Of a stretch of 64,000 nucleotides of DNA, positions 48,777-59,180 are shown piece after piece. Position 1 is the stretch's first letter. The number at the start of each line of letters is the position of its first letter. Where the stretch lies: assembly GCF_033958435.1 (NCBI RefSeq), contig NC_134137.1:240482501-240546500 (forward strand). The letters are read 5' to 3'. The notes under the pieces are model-generated. The model saw nothing but the letters and a program-made list of their open reading frames with translations. It made no database searches and was not told where the DNA came from. The stretch comes from Carettochelys insculpta (taxonomy: Eukaryota > Chordata > Testudines > Carettochelyidae). The position numbers were made by a program, and so were the translations under genes.

Positions 48777-48794
48777 TTTTTTTTTTTTTTTTTT
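48777..48794 (+). repeat. Poly-T run within the DIRS 5' region
   Basis: Eighteen T on the plus strand (A on the element's own strand), between the terminal repeat and gag, next to an A-rich stretch. It is not at an element end, so it is not an integration tail. Confidence 0.9.
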
Positions 48795-48920
48795 CACAAT
48801 AAGAAAAACAACAAGCTAACAAAGACTGAAAGACTGAAAAGAAACTCTAAAAACACTTAAAACATTAAATACGCTGACTCTGGCCGCAGTCTGAGCGGAT
48901 TCCGTCTGCAGCCGATGGCG

Positions 48921-49091
48921 GTTAAGGAACTGGCGGGGACCAGATCGCGCACGTGGCTGGGAGCACGCAAGGGAGCGGCGCGCGCCGGCGCATGCGCGGT
49001 CCGGCAGAAACTGCTGGAAAGATCCGATCTGCGGCGCCGGGGCGAGCCCGACACCTATCGTGGAGCACCCACGGGGACACTCGAGGAAGAA
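48921..49091 (-). repeat. DIRS inverted terminal repeat, 5' side of element
   Basis: Runs from 'gttaaggaactggcgggga' to 'ggacactcgaggaagaa'. It is the inverse partner of 43131-43304. The element terminus is placed at 49091, where similarity to the internal complementary region stops. Confidence 0.92.
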
Positions 49092-49589
49092 CTCTTGCTC
49101 CTAGCTAGCTTGTTGTCTTGCAAGTAAAAGCACATCCTGCTTGGTACTGTCTGTAATGCCAGCACACTAGGGCTAAGCCCCACTTGTATCAAACTGGTCT
49201 TTAAAATGTGGTACAACTGTAAAAAGAGACTGCTTAAAAGAGGAACTTTCTTACCCAATAGATCTATTCCTTTTGTGCAGTACCCTTTTTTTTTTAAGCA
49301 AAATAGAGGAGCCAGTGCTCAGCCAGCTCCCTGCCCCTCTCCCCCCGAAACACTGCAGCTGAGACTGCCAAGGTGCCAGTACTGAGTGCTGGCAAGTACT
49401 GGCACAAAAAAGCACTGCTTTTGTGTATTCAGAGTCCTATCTATTGACTTTAGAAAAGTCAATCTATCAATCAGTCACTAGCTCTTAACACAGTTTACCC
49501 CTGCTAGCACAGCAGAAACACTGCAGCTAACACTGACTATACTAGACTATATTCTATCCTGTGCATAATCAATGGAATTAAAGTTTAAC

Positions 49590-49718
49590 ACTTCAAAGTT
49601 GCCACGGGGGAATTTGTTTAACGAAGTGCTGCATATGCAGCGCAGCACTTCATTAATAAACTCCCAACACCCTACTTACCATCCTCCCTCGAAGTACGGA
49701 GCTAGTGTAGACAAGCCC
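49590..49718. mobile_element. Decayed small TIR element
   Basis: Ends in AGCTAGTGTAGACAAGCCC, the same terminus as 585-812 and 3522-3857. Contains the internal inverted pair GAAGTGCTGC and GCAGCACTTC at 49623-49651. The left boundary is uncertain. Confidence 0.55.
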
Positions 49719-49957
49719 TCAGATCCCAAGCTGACTTAATTGTAAACTGAACACACTTGAATAGGAAATAATTAAGAGAAAATAAACATAGGCCTCTCAC
49801 AATGCCTTTAAAAGAACACTTTCTGGTGTACAGTTCTACTTTAAAAGTGGACCCTTACTGAATTCCAGTTCAAATCAACAAAGTGACCCATGTTGTTGGA
49901 ATTAGCTGTAACACTGTATATACTGCAGGAACAGGTGGCATTTGGATGACAGTAGAA

Positions 49958-50131
49958 TAGGGTTGCCAGCTTTGACTGAAGCTACTCCAGGAGCTTTCCC
50001 CCCCACTCCATTAGGACATATTATTTTCTTGAAATATCCAATAAAATCTCCTGGATTGCTTTCAATAGTCACCTGGTGACTGATGCAGCTTCCGTGAGAT
50101 TCCAGGCCAATCCTGGATGGTTGACAACCCC
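49958..50131. mobile_element. 174-bp nonautonomous TIR element
   Basis: Starts TAGGGTTGCCAGC and ends GGTTGACAACCCC, inverse ends of about 12 bp. Flanked by perfect ACAGTAGAA copies at 49949-49957 and 50132-50140 (8 or 9 bp), compatible with hAT or Mutator-like integration. Internal 'ctcctggattg' and 'atcctggatgg' blocks echo the ends. Confidence 0.82.
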
Positions 50132-51635
50132 ACAGTAGAAAGCGGTACGTTTTCACCTTACTTCAGAAAGCACTCTGTAAAATCTCCCAGGCTTCTCATA
50201 GCCTTCTTTCTTACATATCAGAGCTCTTTACAAGAGTTGTTCCAAATCCTTGTGCTCTCTGAGCTCTCACATTAAAACTGATACAAAAACTGGTCTGAAG
50301 AACTTCAGAGCAGCAGCTAGCAGCCCTTTTCCTACTAGCAGCTCTACCTTTCTTGGATGGCAGAGCATGAGCTACAACCAGTGACTCAGCATTATCCTAG
50401 TGACTACTTGCAAAAGGACGCGAACTACATTTCTCCCAGGGCGTTCCGCTTTTTCCACACACAAAGGAACACAGATTTGTCTCTCTCCCTCTCTCTCTCC
50501 AGCAGCAATACATTTTTTTACAACCTTCATCTCCATTTTCCTACCCATGGTAAAAAAAATCCAAAAATCAACCCTATATGGTACAGAATAAACGGATATT
50601 AATAAATCTTCCTTGCAACCCACAGGTATGTCTAGATTTGGAGAGTTATTGTACTTGGTCTTTTGTGAAACAGCTCCACTTTGCATTATCTAGAAGTTGG
50701 GTATTATATTTAAACATGAGGTTATGGTCTCCTCTGAGGCACTCTGCTGAAGGAAGCACTTTCCCATTCATAAGTAAGCAAGGTCACTGTATTCTAGAGA
50801 TGTAGGATTTGTGCAATAATCTTGTTGGGACCAACGAGTACAAAGAATGAGTGACTGAGAAAATCATATTCCTAACCACCGCACATGAAATTAACATCAA
50901 GATCCAAAGAAAGTCACAGTTAGCTTAAACACCAAATGATCAGTTGCCATAATCAGTGTTGCTCCACGGACGTCAGCAGAACTACTCTGATTTACACCAC
51001 ATGAAAACCTGGCCTGTAGCATTTTACTCTTGGCTTTGAAAGGTGTGGGGTATGAAACATTACATTGTAGCTTGAGAGCAGGCAATACCAACAACCCACA
51101 TCCAGCTAACAAAGGGAAGAGTCAAGTCCTGTGTTTGTCACTTTAACCTGGGATATGTAGCTGTGACAACATGGGGGTCTTACAGAAAGGGCACAATTGC
51201 AATCACCATGGCAACACTCTTTAAGGGGGAAAAAGGGGTATAGGACAGAAGGGTATGTGCCAGAACAATTAAAATATAGATCTAGCCCAGTGTGCTGCCA
51301 ATTACACTGACCAGAACCAGGCAGAAATATAGAAATGTTTCAGAGGAAGGAATCAGAATTCCACAGTAGGCAGATTTCTGTGTTAAACCTAGCATAGACA
51401 CCAAACTGTCACACTTAGGAGCAGCAACATAGGGAGACAACCAAACTTACTGCTTCTGTTGCCCTGGACAGTTCAGTTATAGCAGCCCTGCACACAGAAG
51501 AAAAAATACGAACAAGGAGACTAGAACACACCTCTTCCTGGAAGATGCACCAGCTCTTTGTGCATTTTAGTAATTTTAAAATGAAATCCCCTCGCCCCAA
51601 CACCCTAACACTCATTCACAATTTAGAGTCCCAGG

Positions 51636-51760
51636 GTAGCCGTGTTCATCTGTAGTTTCACACAAAAACAAGCCATCCCGTAGTACCTTAAAGACTAACA
51701 AATGTATTAGGTAATGAGCTTTAATGGGTGAGACCCATTTCTTATCTGTAATCTTAAAAA
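51636..51760 (-). mobile_element. Hammerhead-like repeat family, copy 3
   Basis: In reverse: a weakly kept core (AAGAAATGGG and CCCATTAAAG), then 'gctcattacctaata', 'gttagtctttaagg' and 'acacggctacc'. Family membership is clear from these blocks. The catalytic core is degraded (TAAA in place of GAAA). Confidence 0.65.
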
Positions 51761-52242
51761 GTGGGTCTTGTTCAGAATTTATAGCTCACTCTTGGAAACA
51801 TAAATCCTTTTAATCGCATTTGTCTTCCATCATGTCCATAGGCAAACACTGTCAGTGCAGGTTTGTCCAGGAATGTGATTCTGCCCAAAGATATTGTAGG
51901 GAGGCAGAGATCTGGAAGAAGGAAGCCATGCTTGGTCAGCCTTCAAAGGCATGTCTTGCTAAATACCATCAGTCTTCATACGGCCTTCTTGGAAAGAGTA
52001 AGATGCAGCTATTTCCTAACTTATTTACTCTGTTTAATTAAATAGGGCCCAAGGTGACATCCCATCTACCTTTGCCCTCCAGTCAAGTGATTTTTGTCAA
52101 AGGAATATTTGGGTTTGGGAATATTTTTTTTTCTCTTTCTTTCTTTCTACTGACTCCTGGATGCAGCCACTTTCTGCCTCTCAAGGTGAAACAGAAACAC
52201 TGTGGCTATGACTGCATTACAAGCATCTAAGACAACAAGAAG

Positions 52243-52346
52243 TCGTGTAACAGCAACGAAGGGTCCTGTGGCACCTTATAGACTAACAGATATTTTGGAG
52301 CATAAGCTTTCGTGGGCAAAGACCCACTTCATCAGATGCATGAGTG
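52243..52346 (-). mobile_element. Hammerhead-like repeat family, copy 4
   Basis: In reverse: GCAT (52336-52339), CTGATGA (52329-52335), stem GTGGG and CCCAC, GAAA, GCTT, then ATGC, which pairs with the leading GCAT. The stem pair is G-C where copy 2 has A-U, a compensatory difference. The downstream block 'ggtgccacaggaccctt' and 'cgttgctgttac' matches copy 2 exactly, so both belong to one subfamily. It breaks off before the 'actaacacgg' tail. Confidence 0.65.
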
Positions 52347-52584
52347 GTGGGGGGGCATGGTTTCAGAGGGGTATTTAAAGAGTGGGGTCCCAGTAAGAGG
52401 GAGGGCCAGAGCTGACAAGATCTGTTCAGCAAGGTGGAAATGGCCCAGTATCAACAGTACTTATCAAAAGAGGAAAAACAAGTCAAATCAGACAGGGGGA
52501 TGTGAGCCTTTGTCAGAGTCTAATGGGGAGCTATTAGCACCCAAAGCAGAGAAACTGCCTTTGTAAGCTGTGAGCCACTCCCAG

Positions 52585-53090
52585 TCTCTGTTTAATCCAT
52601 GGTTAATAGAGTCAAATACCTCTCTGATACAAGCACCTGCTGACAGACTTTCTGTTGGAAGAGATTTTCCAACAAAACATCTGTTGACAGAGTGCGGCCA
52701 TACACTAAAGTGGATCGAAAGAGCGATCTGCTCTGTGGACAGAGCAGCTCGACTACCCGGCCACTCTCTGGACAGAATGGCCAACTGGACGCACAGCAGA
52801 CAGGGCTGCTCAGTATCCTGAAAGCCCTGTCTGTCAACAGAAGACCCTGTAGAGCATCCATGCAGCTTTTTTGTTGACAGAATCTGTTTTGTTGACAGAA
52901 TCTGTTTTGTTGACAAACATGCTCTCTCTCATCTGAGGGAGGCAGAAGGTTGTGGGTGGAAATGTCAGGTTGTTGTCGTCAGACTGTCAACAAAACACAT
53001 TTTGTGTGTGGACGTGCAGCGAGTTTTGTCAACAAAACTCTGGTTTTGTCAAAAAAAAACAAAAAAAACAAAAAAAACCACTTGCTAGCG
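52585..53090. mobile_element. Nonautonomous element rich in TTGTTGACAG motifs
   Basis: At least eight copies of TGTTGACA or GTCAACAA occur in both orientations, including the tandem 'ttttgttgacagaatctg' near 52867-52915 and inverted copies near 52985-53040. The right end passes into an (A)nC tract at 53049-53080. Shares motifs with 32540-32910. Borders are not defined by a target duplication. Confidence 0.55.
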
Positions 53091-53094
53091 TAGC

Positions 53095-54740
53095 CGTAAC
53101 CTGTGAAGAAAAACAACAGACAAAAGGAACAGGAATAGTGTGACAGGAAGAATAGACTATATCATCAAAGCAAACGTATGATACACAAACAGAAATTTAA
53201 TGAAATAAATTATGAAGTGGAAATAAGCAAAAATGAAGAAATATTTCCCATTAAAAATAGGCTGGTACTTCACAGCTCTAACACTGTAGCAAGCCATGGG
53301 ATACAGTACAAAATATGTAGGGCAGATATTCACTACGAAAACCTGATATGAATCAGCATGCAATATAATTGAATACATGAATGAAATGCCTATTCTAAGT
53401 GTTTATTTTAAGATGTCTCCTTTGTCACTCATTGCTTAGACAAAAGTATAGTATTCTGCCTGCCTATTACAATCAAGAATTCCAAAATGACAGTGAAACA
53501 AATTTGTTTCTATGTCTGGATATAACTTATTTATTAAATTTAGCTACCTGAACAAGTATGGCTAAGCTTACCAGAAACAGTAATGGAAGAGACAAGTTTG
53601 TATACTGGGAGCTAAATAATATTTAAACTGCCTCTTTCCCTAGTCACATTGTGGGTGAGGGAAACAATATTTTCTAATAGTAACAACAACTCCCCCACTG
53701 GATAATAAAGAATACGGGATATTAACTAAAACCCCATGCAGTGTTTTTAGGCTACAGGGTTGGTGGAGCTGAAGTAGGGCTGCCAGAGAGGGAAGCGTTT
53801 GTCTGAGCAGCAAGCCGCCTGGTATTTAGTCCAGATCCTGTTGTGCCACCTCACTTGACCCTTTCTTACCATTTCATTCAATCCCGCTGCCTTGCTGTCT
53901 CACCAAGCCCCACCAGCAGCCTTGCCATACCTTTCCTTTGGATTGGATCTCCTGACTATCAGACCTCTTCTGTGATATCTGACTACTGCTTTGGAGCACC
54001 CTTCAATCTGCCTGATCCCCCAGCATTACACCAAATCCAGAAACTTATCTGCTGGTTTTCTTTAACATTTACTCCTTTGGAGACCATTGAAGTGTCTTGT
54101 TAAAGTTCAAGGAGAGGTTATCAAGTCCTCTGTGCTCTTGGTGTGTGTCTAAAACTGCTGACACACATTACAAAAGGAGGGTAATATCTAATAACTGATA
54201 GCTGCAGCTACAAGGGAACCTTACCAAGAGCTAACAACAATGTATGCTCTGCTGAGCTACTGAGTCAACAGGTCATTAATATTAATCACAGTAAATACAA
54301 ACAAAGCACTCAGAAGTCTTGTAAAAATAATATCCTTCACTTTATTTTGTGGGAAAAAGACTGCATTTGGATTTTAATCTTTCATGATGAAAAATCTAGC
54401 TACAGTTATCAATAAAGAAAGCCATAGAAATATGTGGAAAACAACATTAACTAAGGCAAAATCATTGAGAATTTGTGCATTTGTCAGATTTACAAATAAA
54501 CAAAAAGTGGGATACTTCTCTCGAACAGTTGGATGAGCAAAAATTCTCTGCCTCAGATATAGGTTACCTCTGAAAGTAATTCTAATAAGGAAATGGGGAA
54601 AAAAAAACAAGAAAAGAAAATTACAGCATCCCTTCCTCCTTCTAGGCCTGTTGTTAAGTCCTTATGACTCCTTGGGCACTCCCAGTGAAATATCGAATAG
54701 CATTCTTTTGGATAGTTTTGTCCACAACAGAGTTGTAGAT
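53095..54740. other. Intron stretch with no recognised feature
   Basis: AT-rich sequence with no gene-like or transposon-like structure that I can support. Confidence 0.5.
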
Positions 54741-54749
54741 ATTCTAAAC

Positions 54750-55303
54750 CAGCGGTTCCCAACCATTTTGAGACGGTGACCCATTTTGAGACTTCAGTAA
54801 GATTTTGTGACCCAAAGCAATTCAAAATGGAGGGGTTTCTCCCCTGAGAAAAATGCACCCCTCAGCCCCCTGGCTTAAACCCCTCTCAGCCGCGAAACGC
54901 CTCCCCCACCTACCACACATGAGCTCTGCACATTGTCACTGCTGCTCTTTCACCAGGCCGTCGCTGTCTCCTCTGCGTGGCTCCCCCCAGTCCTATTACT
55001 CCCTTCCTCCACCCACAGCGTGGGCAGTTCCCTGCCCTGCGACGCTGAAATGGGACTCAGTTTAATTGGTTTAATGGCTGGATCCCTCCTGCCGGCTGTT
55101 AAACCAATTAAATTGAGTTCCATTTCAGTGTGGCAAGGTAGGGCAGGGACTGAGAGCTGGAGGAGGAGTCAGGCAGTAGCAGTGAGAGTCACAAGTGACT
55201 CCTTAAAGACCCACATGTGGCTTGGAGCCACCCAGCTGGCAATCCTTACAAAATGTAATGGCGACCCAAGTTTGGGTCCCAACCCATAGGCTGGGAAAGC
55301 CTG
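54750..55303. mobile_element. 554-bp nonautonomous hAT-like element with internal palindrome
   Basis: The ends are CAGCGGTTCCCAACC and GGCTGGGAAAGCCTG, weakly inverse. Subterminal 'ggtgaccc' and 'gcgacccaag' motifs match the common vertebrate hAT pattern. The flanking octamers ttctaaac and ctctatat agree at 5 of 8 positions. At the centre lies an inverted repeat of about 47 bp (55027-55073 with 55100-55151). No transposase is present. Confidence 0.7.
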
Positions 55304-55827
55304 CTCTATATTTTCCTCTCATTGTTACTTGTAGCTTTGATACATCTTCTGTAAATGAATGCTTCACAGTATGTTTAATGTTTCACAAGTAAGACTGATG
55401 CTGTAATTGGAACTGATCGTCAGCGGGATTTGAATGAACTATAAGCCCTCACAACAGGTTATCACCCTTCTTGTTGTGCCTCAGGAGTGAAAACAAGCAT
55501 CATGATTGTTGTTAGTACCTGTTGCTGTTATGGTGGTTCAGCATCCCTGAGCAGGGCAGGGAGATCCCATGAGGACTTACTTACGTCACATGCTTTTTTC
55601 CTTGGAAATTTTTTTTTTTAAATATGGAAAATAATAAAGGAAAAACTGAATGGCTTTCAAATACCATATACCATTAAAGTGTTCTGTGCACAGCTTATTT
55701 CTTCCATACTAAACCTATGTGAGCTTTATTGTCTTCAGCAGATGAAATGTATGTAGTCGTCTAGTATACATGTTTAATTGCCCTCTGGATTTCAGTTTAA
55801 ATTCCTCAATAAAATGCAACAACCTAC

Positions 55828-56062
55828 CTTGGATTTCACCATATTTGCTACTCTTTCCTGCATTGATTGTCCTGCCTTTGGCCTCACAAGGATATAAACA
55901 GCTTCCACATCAGGGCTGGAGCGCAGTAACTTTTCCATCAGTACTTTGCCCATGAAGCCCGTGGCTCCTGTGATGAGTACGGTTTTTCCATTGTAATAAG
56001 CTGCAATTGAAGACATGGTGTTCTTTCTCACTATCTTCCGTCTGGCTTCCTGCAGGAGGTAC
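55828..56062 (-). CDS. FAR2: Fatty acyl-CoA reductase, first coding exon (FAR2-like)
   Basis: First coding exon. The product reduces fatty acyl-CoA to fatty alcohol with NADPH on the peroxisomal membrane and feeds wax-ester and ether-lipid synthesis (family knowledge). The acceptor AG lies at 56063-56064, 46 nt of 5' UTR follow, and the ATG is at 56014-56016 with A at -3. Coding part 55828-56016 gives 63 residues in phase 0 and ends at a GTAGGT donor. Residues 16-23, TGATGFMG, are the TGxxGxxG dinucleotide-binding loop of the extended SDR fold, and residues 44-50 read VRPKAGQ. The start MSSIAAYY and LMEKL resemble FAR2 more than FAR1, whose N terminus differs. The 5' UTR part is open in frame with no stop, so an upstream non-AUG extension cannot be excluded, but family N termini support this ATG. 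Paralogue assignment is less certain than family. Confidence 0.86.
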
Positions 56063-56154
56063 CTGTGGGGAAGCAGTAACAGAGCAAGTGATTAGATGCT
56101 GGGAAGTCTGAATCAGAAACAGTGCAGCCTTGAGGAGCTATTAGTAGAACCCAT

Positions 56155-56283
56155 CAGGCCATGGTAGCTGACATCCGTAATAGCCTCTTCAATCTATTAG
56201 CTGAGACAGCTCCTACAGCAGGCCAATCAGCAACAACTGTAAAGGTTATTTATTTATTTTAAATGGAGATTTGAACATGGACT
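56155..56283 (-). mobile_element. tRNA-derived SINE fragment, copy 1
   Basis: 'atagcctcttcaatctatta' and 'gccaatcagcaacaactg' match the copy at 58236-58440 over about 85 bp. The tRNA-like head is reduced to a 'gatttgaac' remnant. Confidence 0.6.
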
Positions 56284-56517
56284 ATGCAAACTCACGAAAT
56301 TGCACAACCTAAATTTAATAATATTAATACAGAGGCTAAGGTTACATGGAAGTATAGTACCTACAGCAGCAATGGGAAACAAAGAATAGCAAATGGGCTG
56401 CATGAGCAGCCATCCTTCATCTCAGTGAGCTGCAGCTGTGCCTCTTACTGTGTGTATGGACAGTGCCTAGCTTGCTCCACGTTGCAGCCTTGAGGTCAGT
56501 GTGGGGCAGCCTGCAGG

Positions 56518-56895
56518 CCACTGGTGCTGCACCTGTGGCCCTGTCTGCCTCCCCTTCCTCCATGTGCCTCTCATGCTCCAGGGCGCTAAAGTCCACACTT
56601 CTTACACCTTCCCCGTGCTTCCTACCACTTTTGGAGTGCCATCAACCGTCTGACTGGTGCTCCATTCCCACTTCTTTCCCTTCTCTCTCCCAGAGCTTGA
56701 ACCGCTGTGAACGGCTGTTTGCAGCACCCAGCTCTGGGAGTGAGGGGTGGGACCACAAGCATGAATCAGGCAATTCGTGGCACTCGGAAAGTGAAGAGAG
56801 GGAGGGAAAGAGTAGGAAGTGTTGGGCTCTAGTGCCCCAGTGGATGAGAGGCACATGGGAGAGGGGGACAGCCAGGTGGTCCGGAGGCTGAAGAC
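56518..56895. mobile_element. Large palindromic (foldback-like) element
   Basis: The two halves are inverse copies at roughly 75% by eye. 'catgtgcctctcat' near 56560 recurs inverted near 56850, 'gagtgccatcaacc' near 56635 matches inverted 'gagtgccacgaatt' near 56780, and 'acggctgtttgcagc' lies near the centre. As a result, opposite-strand open frames here encode similar Ser/Pro-rich peptides. They are not genes. Confidence 0.65.
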
Positions 56896-56904
56896 AGTTA
56901 CTGC

Positions 56905-57110
56905 CTTGAAGAGTTTACAGCCAAGAGATGAGACAATACAGTAACTGGAGGGGACACAGATGCGCAGAGAGGCAGAGTGACTTTTTGGAAGTTTGCACAA
57001 TAAGTCAGCTGTCAGGCCAGGAGCAGAACTCAGGCCTCCTAATGAGTATCTTATCCACCAGGCCACACTCTCTATCAAATCAGCTGAGAATATGCCCCAG
57101 CATGCAGAGT
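56905..57110. repeat. MIR-like ancient SINE
   Basis: 'gcagagaggcagagtgactt', then 'aataagtcagctgtcaggcc', 'gagcagaactcaggcctcct' and 'ccaccaggccacactc' follow the order of a MIR core-SINE. A second worn segment of the same kind is at about 57665-57755 ('gaggttaagttgtttacccc'). Confidence 0.7.
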
Positions 57111-57230
57111 TCTTAGACATCCAACTTCTTATGGGGCCAACCTTCTACCACCTGTGATTTAGAAAAGGATTCATCTGGGCAAACTGGGGGAGGTCAGTGG
57201 GTCTCAGAGCCCAGGACTCCAGCTTGAGAA

Positions 57231-57601
57231 TAAACATCTACACTACAACTTTTAGCTCCATAGCTCAAGCCCCAAAAGTCTGAGTCATTTGACTCAGGTT
57301 CTGAGACTCCTTACACCAAGGAGCATTCGATTTCAGATGTATCCTGTGTAAGAGCTCTGACTCAGGTTTCAGCCCAAACTCCCTCTTCTATCCATTAACA
57401 AATCAGGTTGACTTAGGTTAGAAAGCACTCAGGACCAAGGACCTTGCACACTGCTAGGGACACCACTTAGAATCAGAGTCATGCTATGACACGGGTCCAA
57501 GCCCTGTCATTTTGCAGCGTAAACGCAGTTCAAGCCACTGTCTCAAGTCAAATCTGGGTCCAACAATTGCAAACCCAGGTTTATACTAATGTAGATGCTC
57601 A
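57231..57601. mobile_element. Decayed TIR element
   Basis: Ends 'acatctacactacaactttt' and 'gtttatactaatgtagatgc' are imperfect inverse copies. Internal 'gagtcatttgactcagg' is a short palindrome. No frame and no certain target duplication were found. Confidence 0.6.
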
Positions 57602-58235
57602 AGCACACACTTAAAAACACAAAGCCCAGGACCCAAAGACTGGGGCTAAGCATGCTATATAGATGCACCCAAAGAGGTTAAGTTGTTTACCCCAAAGACC
57701 CACAGTAAATCAGAGTGTTCAGAGCTTCCAATCCTGTGGGCTAAGCATCAGATCACTATATCTGTGTTTAGTTACACAACAGGTACACAATATGGGCATC
57801 TCTGATCTGTAGAGAATGGGATCCAAAGAGCATGTAAATGTGAGACCTTTTATAACCTGCTTTTCATTTCTAGTAACCATGCCTGCTCCTCCCCTCCCTT
57901 ACTTGTAGGAGAATTTTTAGTGTCAAAATAAGCAGCTCAAAGCAAAGCACTCAAAGCACTGATTTAAGCCATGTATGTACGCTGTGCAAATTTCCTTAGA
58001 ACTTCCAATCAACGTCCTCTGTCCTCACCTACAGGAAACACTGCTCTGTCTGGCTTCTAACACACATGCGGGCCCCCAGCCCCTTTACGTGCATACACAA
58101 AACTTTACAAACACCCCTCTGGTTTCTCTCACCCGGCTTTCTCCTGAGCAGAGATTTCTTATCTATTTCATCTATTACTGGTTATCTGTTAATCTAAATC
58201 TATATACCTATCTAGGGCTATATATGGCCCATCAT

Positions 58236-58440
58236 CTGACAGTTCTGTGGCACAGGCATGGTAGCGGACTTCTGCAATAGCCTTTTCAGTCTGTTAGCTC
58301 AGGCAACTCCCACCGTGAGCCAATCAACAGCAACTGCTTAATAGGTGCTACTTGAGGCGCTCTGCTCAACTCATTTAATTGTGACCTAGGCCAGATTTGA
58401 AAGTAGGCTAGTGCTTTCAATTACTGAGCCACAGCCCCAC
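58236..58440 (-). mobile_element. tRNA-derived SINE, copy 2
   Basis: In reverse it begins with a tRNA-like head: GTGGGGCTGTGGCTCAG with an A-box-like TGGCTCAGTAATTG (58418-58431) and a B-box-like TTCAAATCTGG (58391-58401). The body includes 'cagttgctgttgattggctc'. The head suggests RNA polymerase III transcription in the past. It is not the common turtle Cry-type SINE as I know it. Family name not recognised. Confidence 0.65.
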
Positions 58441-59014
58441 AATTATTAATTTGTACAATAACCTCCTTTGAAAGTGAAGTTTCTGTTTGACCCACTTTAT
58501 AAATTGGATATGGCACACCTGATAATTGGTTTTGGATCTCTTCTAAATCTGGTATTTTCCTTTGTTTCATATGATACAGTACAGAGTCTCAAAGTGTGGG
58601 AAAATAATTCAAATAGAGTTGATTCACTAACTTAAAGCATCTGGGCTTCTGTATGGTTAGACATGGATATATTTTTCCCTCTTATTGTGAATTTAGTTCA
58701 ACTAACAGAGTGTGAACCAGTGAAGACTTAAAATTTCAAGTAGATCCAATTGGTATGCAATGAATGTAACAGAATAAAATTTTCTAGCCTTACCTACCTT
58801 ACCTACTCATTATGTCATCACACTCCCGCCCGGTGCTGGCTACCCTCTGCTGGCTGGAGCCAGGAAACTCGCCAGGGCTGGTGCCCTTGTCACTTTCCTG
58901 GCTCTACCATGTTGTGCAGGAAATGTGACTTACGCAGGGCTTGTGAGAATGCAACCCCCATGTAAGTCGTGGGTCTACTGTATTATGTTTTTATTCATCC
59001 TCTAAAATGATCCT

Positions 59015-59180
59015 TACAGATTGTCATCAAGCCAGCCCTTAACCTCTCTTTGTTAAGCTAAATAGACTGAGCTTCTTGAGTCTATCACTAAAAGCCATAT
59101 TGTTTAATCCTTTATTCATTCTCTTGGTGCTCTTCTAAACCCTCTCCAGTTTATCAGCATCCTTCCTGAACTGTGAGCCA
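59015..59180 (-). mobile_element. CR1 LINE 3' fragment, old
   Basis: 'gctcttctaaaccctctcc' with 'agtttatcagcatccttcct' and 'gaactgtgagccagggtg' is the usual CR1 sequence about 150-250 bp from its 3' end, in reverse. Confidence 0.65.

Larger units (their letters stand above)
43103..49091 (-). mobile_element. DIRS-family tyrosine-recombinase retrotransposon, nearly full length
   Basis: About 6.0 kb on the minus strand, in the order gag, reverse transcriptase, RNase H, tyrosine recombinase. It is bounded by inverted terminal repeats (43131-43304 and 48921-49091), with a terminal extension at 43103-43130. An internal complementary region at 43369-43469 lies just inside the 3' repeat. These three traits define DIRS elements, which integrate as circles through a tyrosine recombinase and leave no target duplication; none is seen. 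Reading frames are long but interrupted by about six frameshifts, with few stops. No methyltransferase domain was recognised. GC content and codon use differ sharply from the AT-rich intron around it. Confidence 0.93.
4489..55827 (-). other. Intron 1 (51.3 kb) of the FAR2-like gene
   Basis: This lies between the first and second coding exons. It holds most repeats described here: CR1 LINEs, hAT-like elements, a minisatellite, a DIRS retrotransposon and the hammerhead-like repeat family. No conserved gene or exon other than transposon reading frames was recognised. Confidence 0.8.

Noticed and set aside
43103..49091. Endogenous retrovirus or LTR retrotransposon
   Set aside because: The terminal repeats are inverted, there is no integrase or protease, and a tyrosine recombinase is present, so it is a DIRS element.
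55792..56031. Longer N terminus for the first coding exon, starting at a GTG (56029-56031)
   Set aside because: GTG is not a normal start in vertebrate nuclear genes. The ATG at 56014-56016 has good context and matches known N termini of the family.
56463..57120. Opposite-strand frames of 142 and 172 codons
   Set aside because: Their similarity to each other follows from the palindromic DNA. No conserved domain is present.
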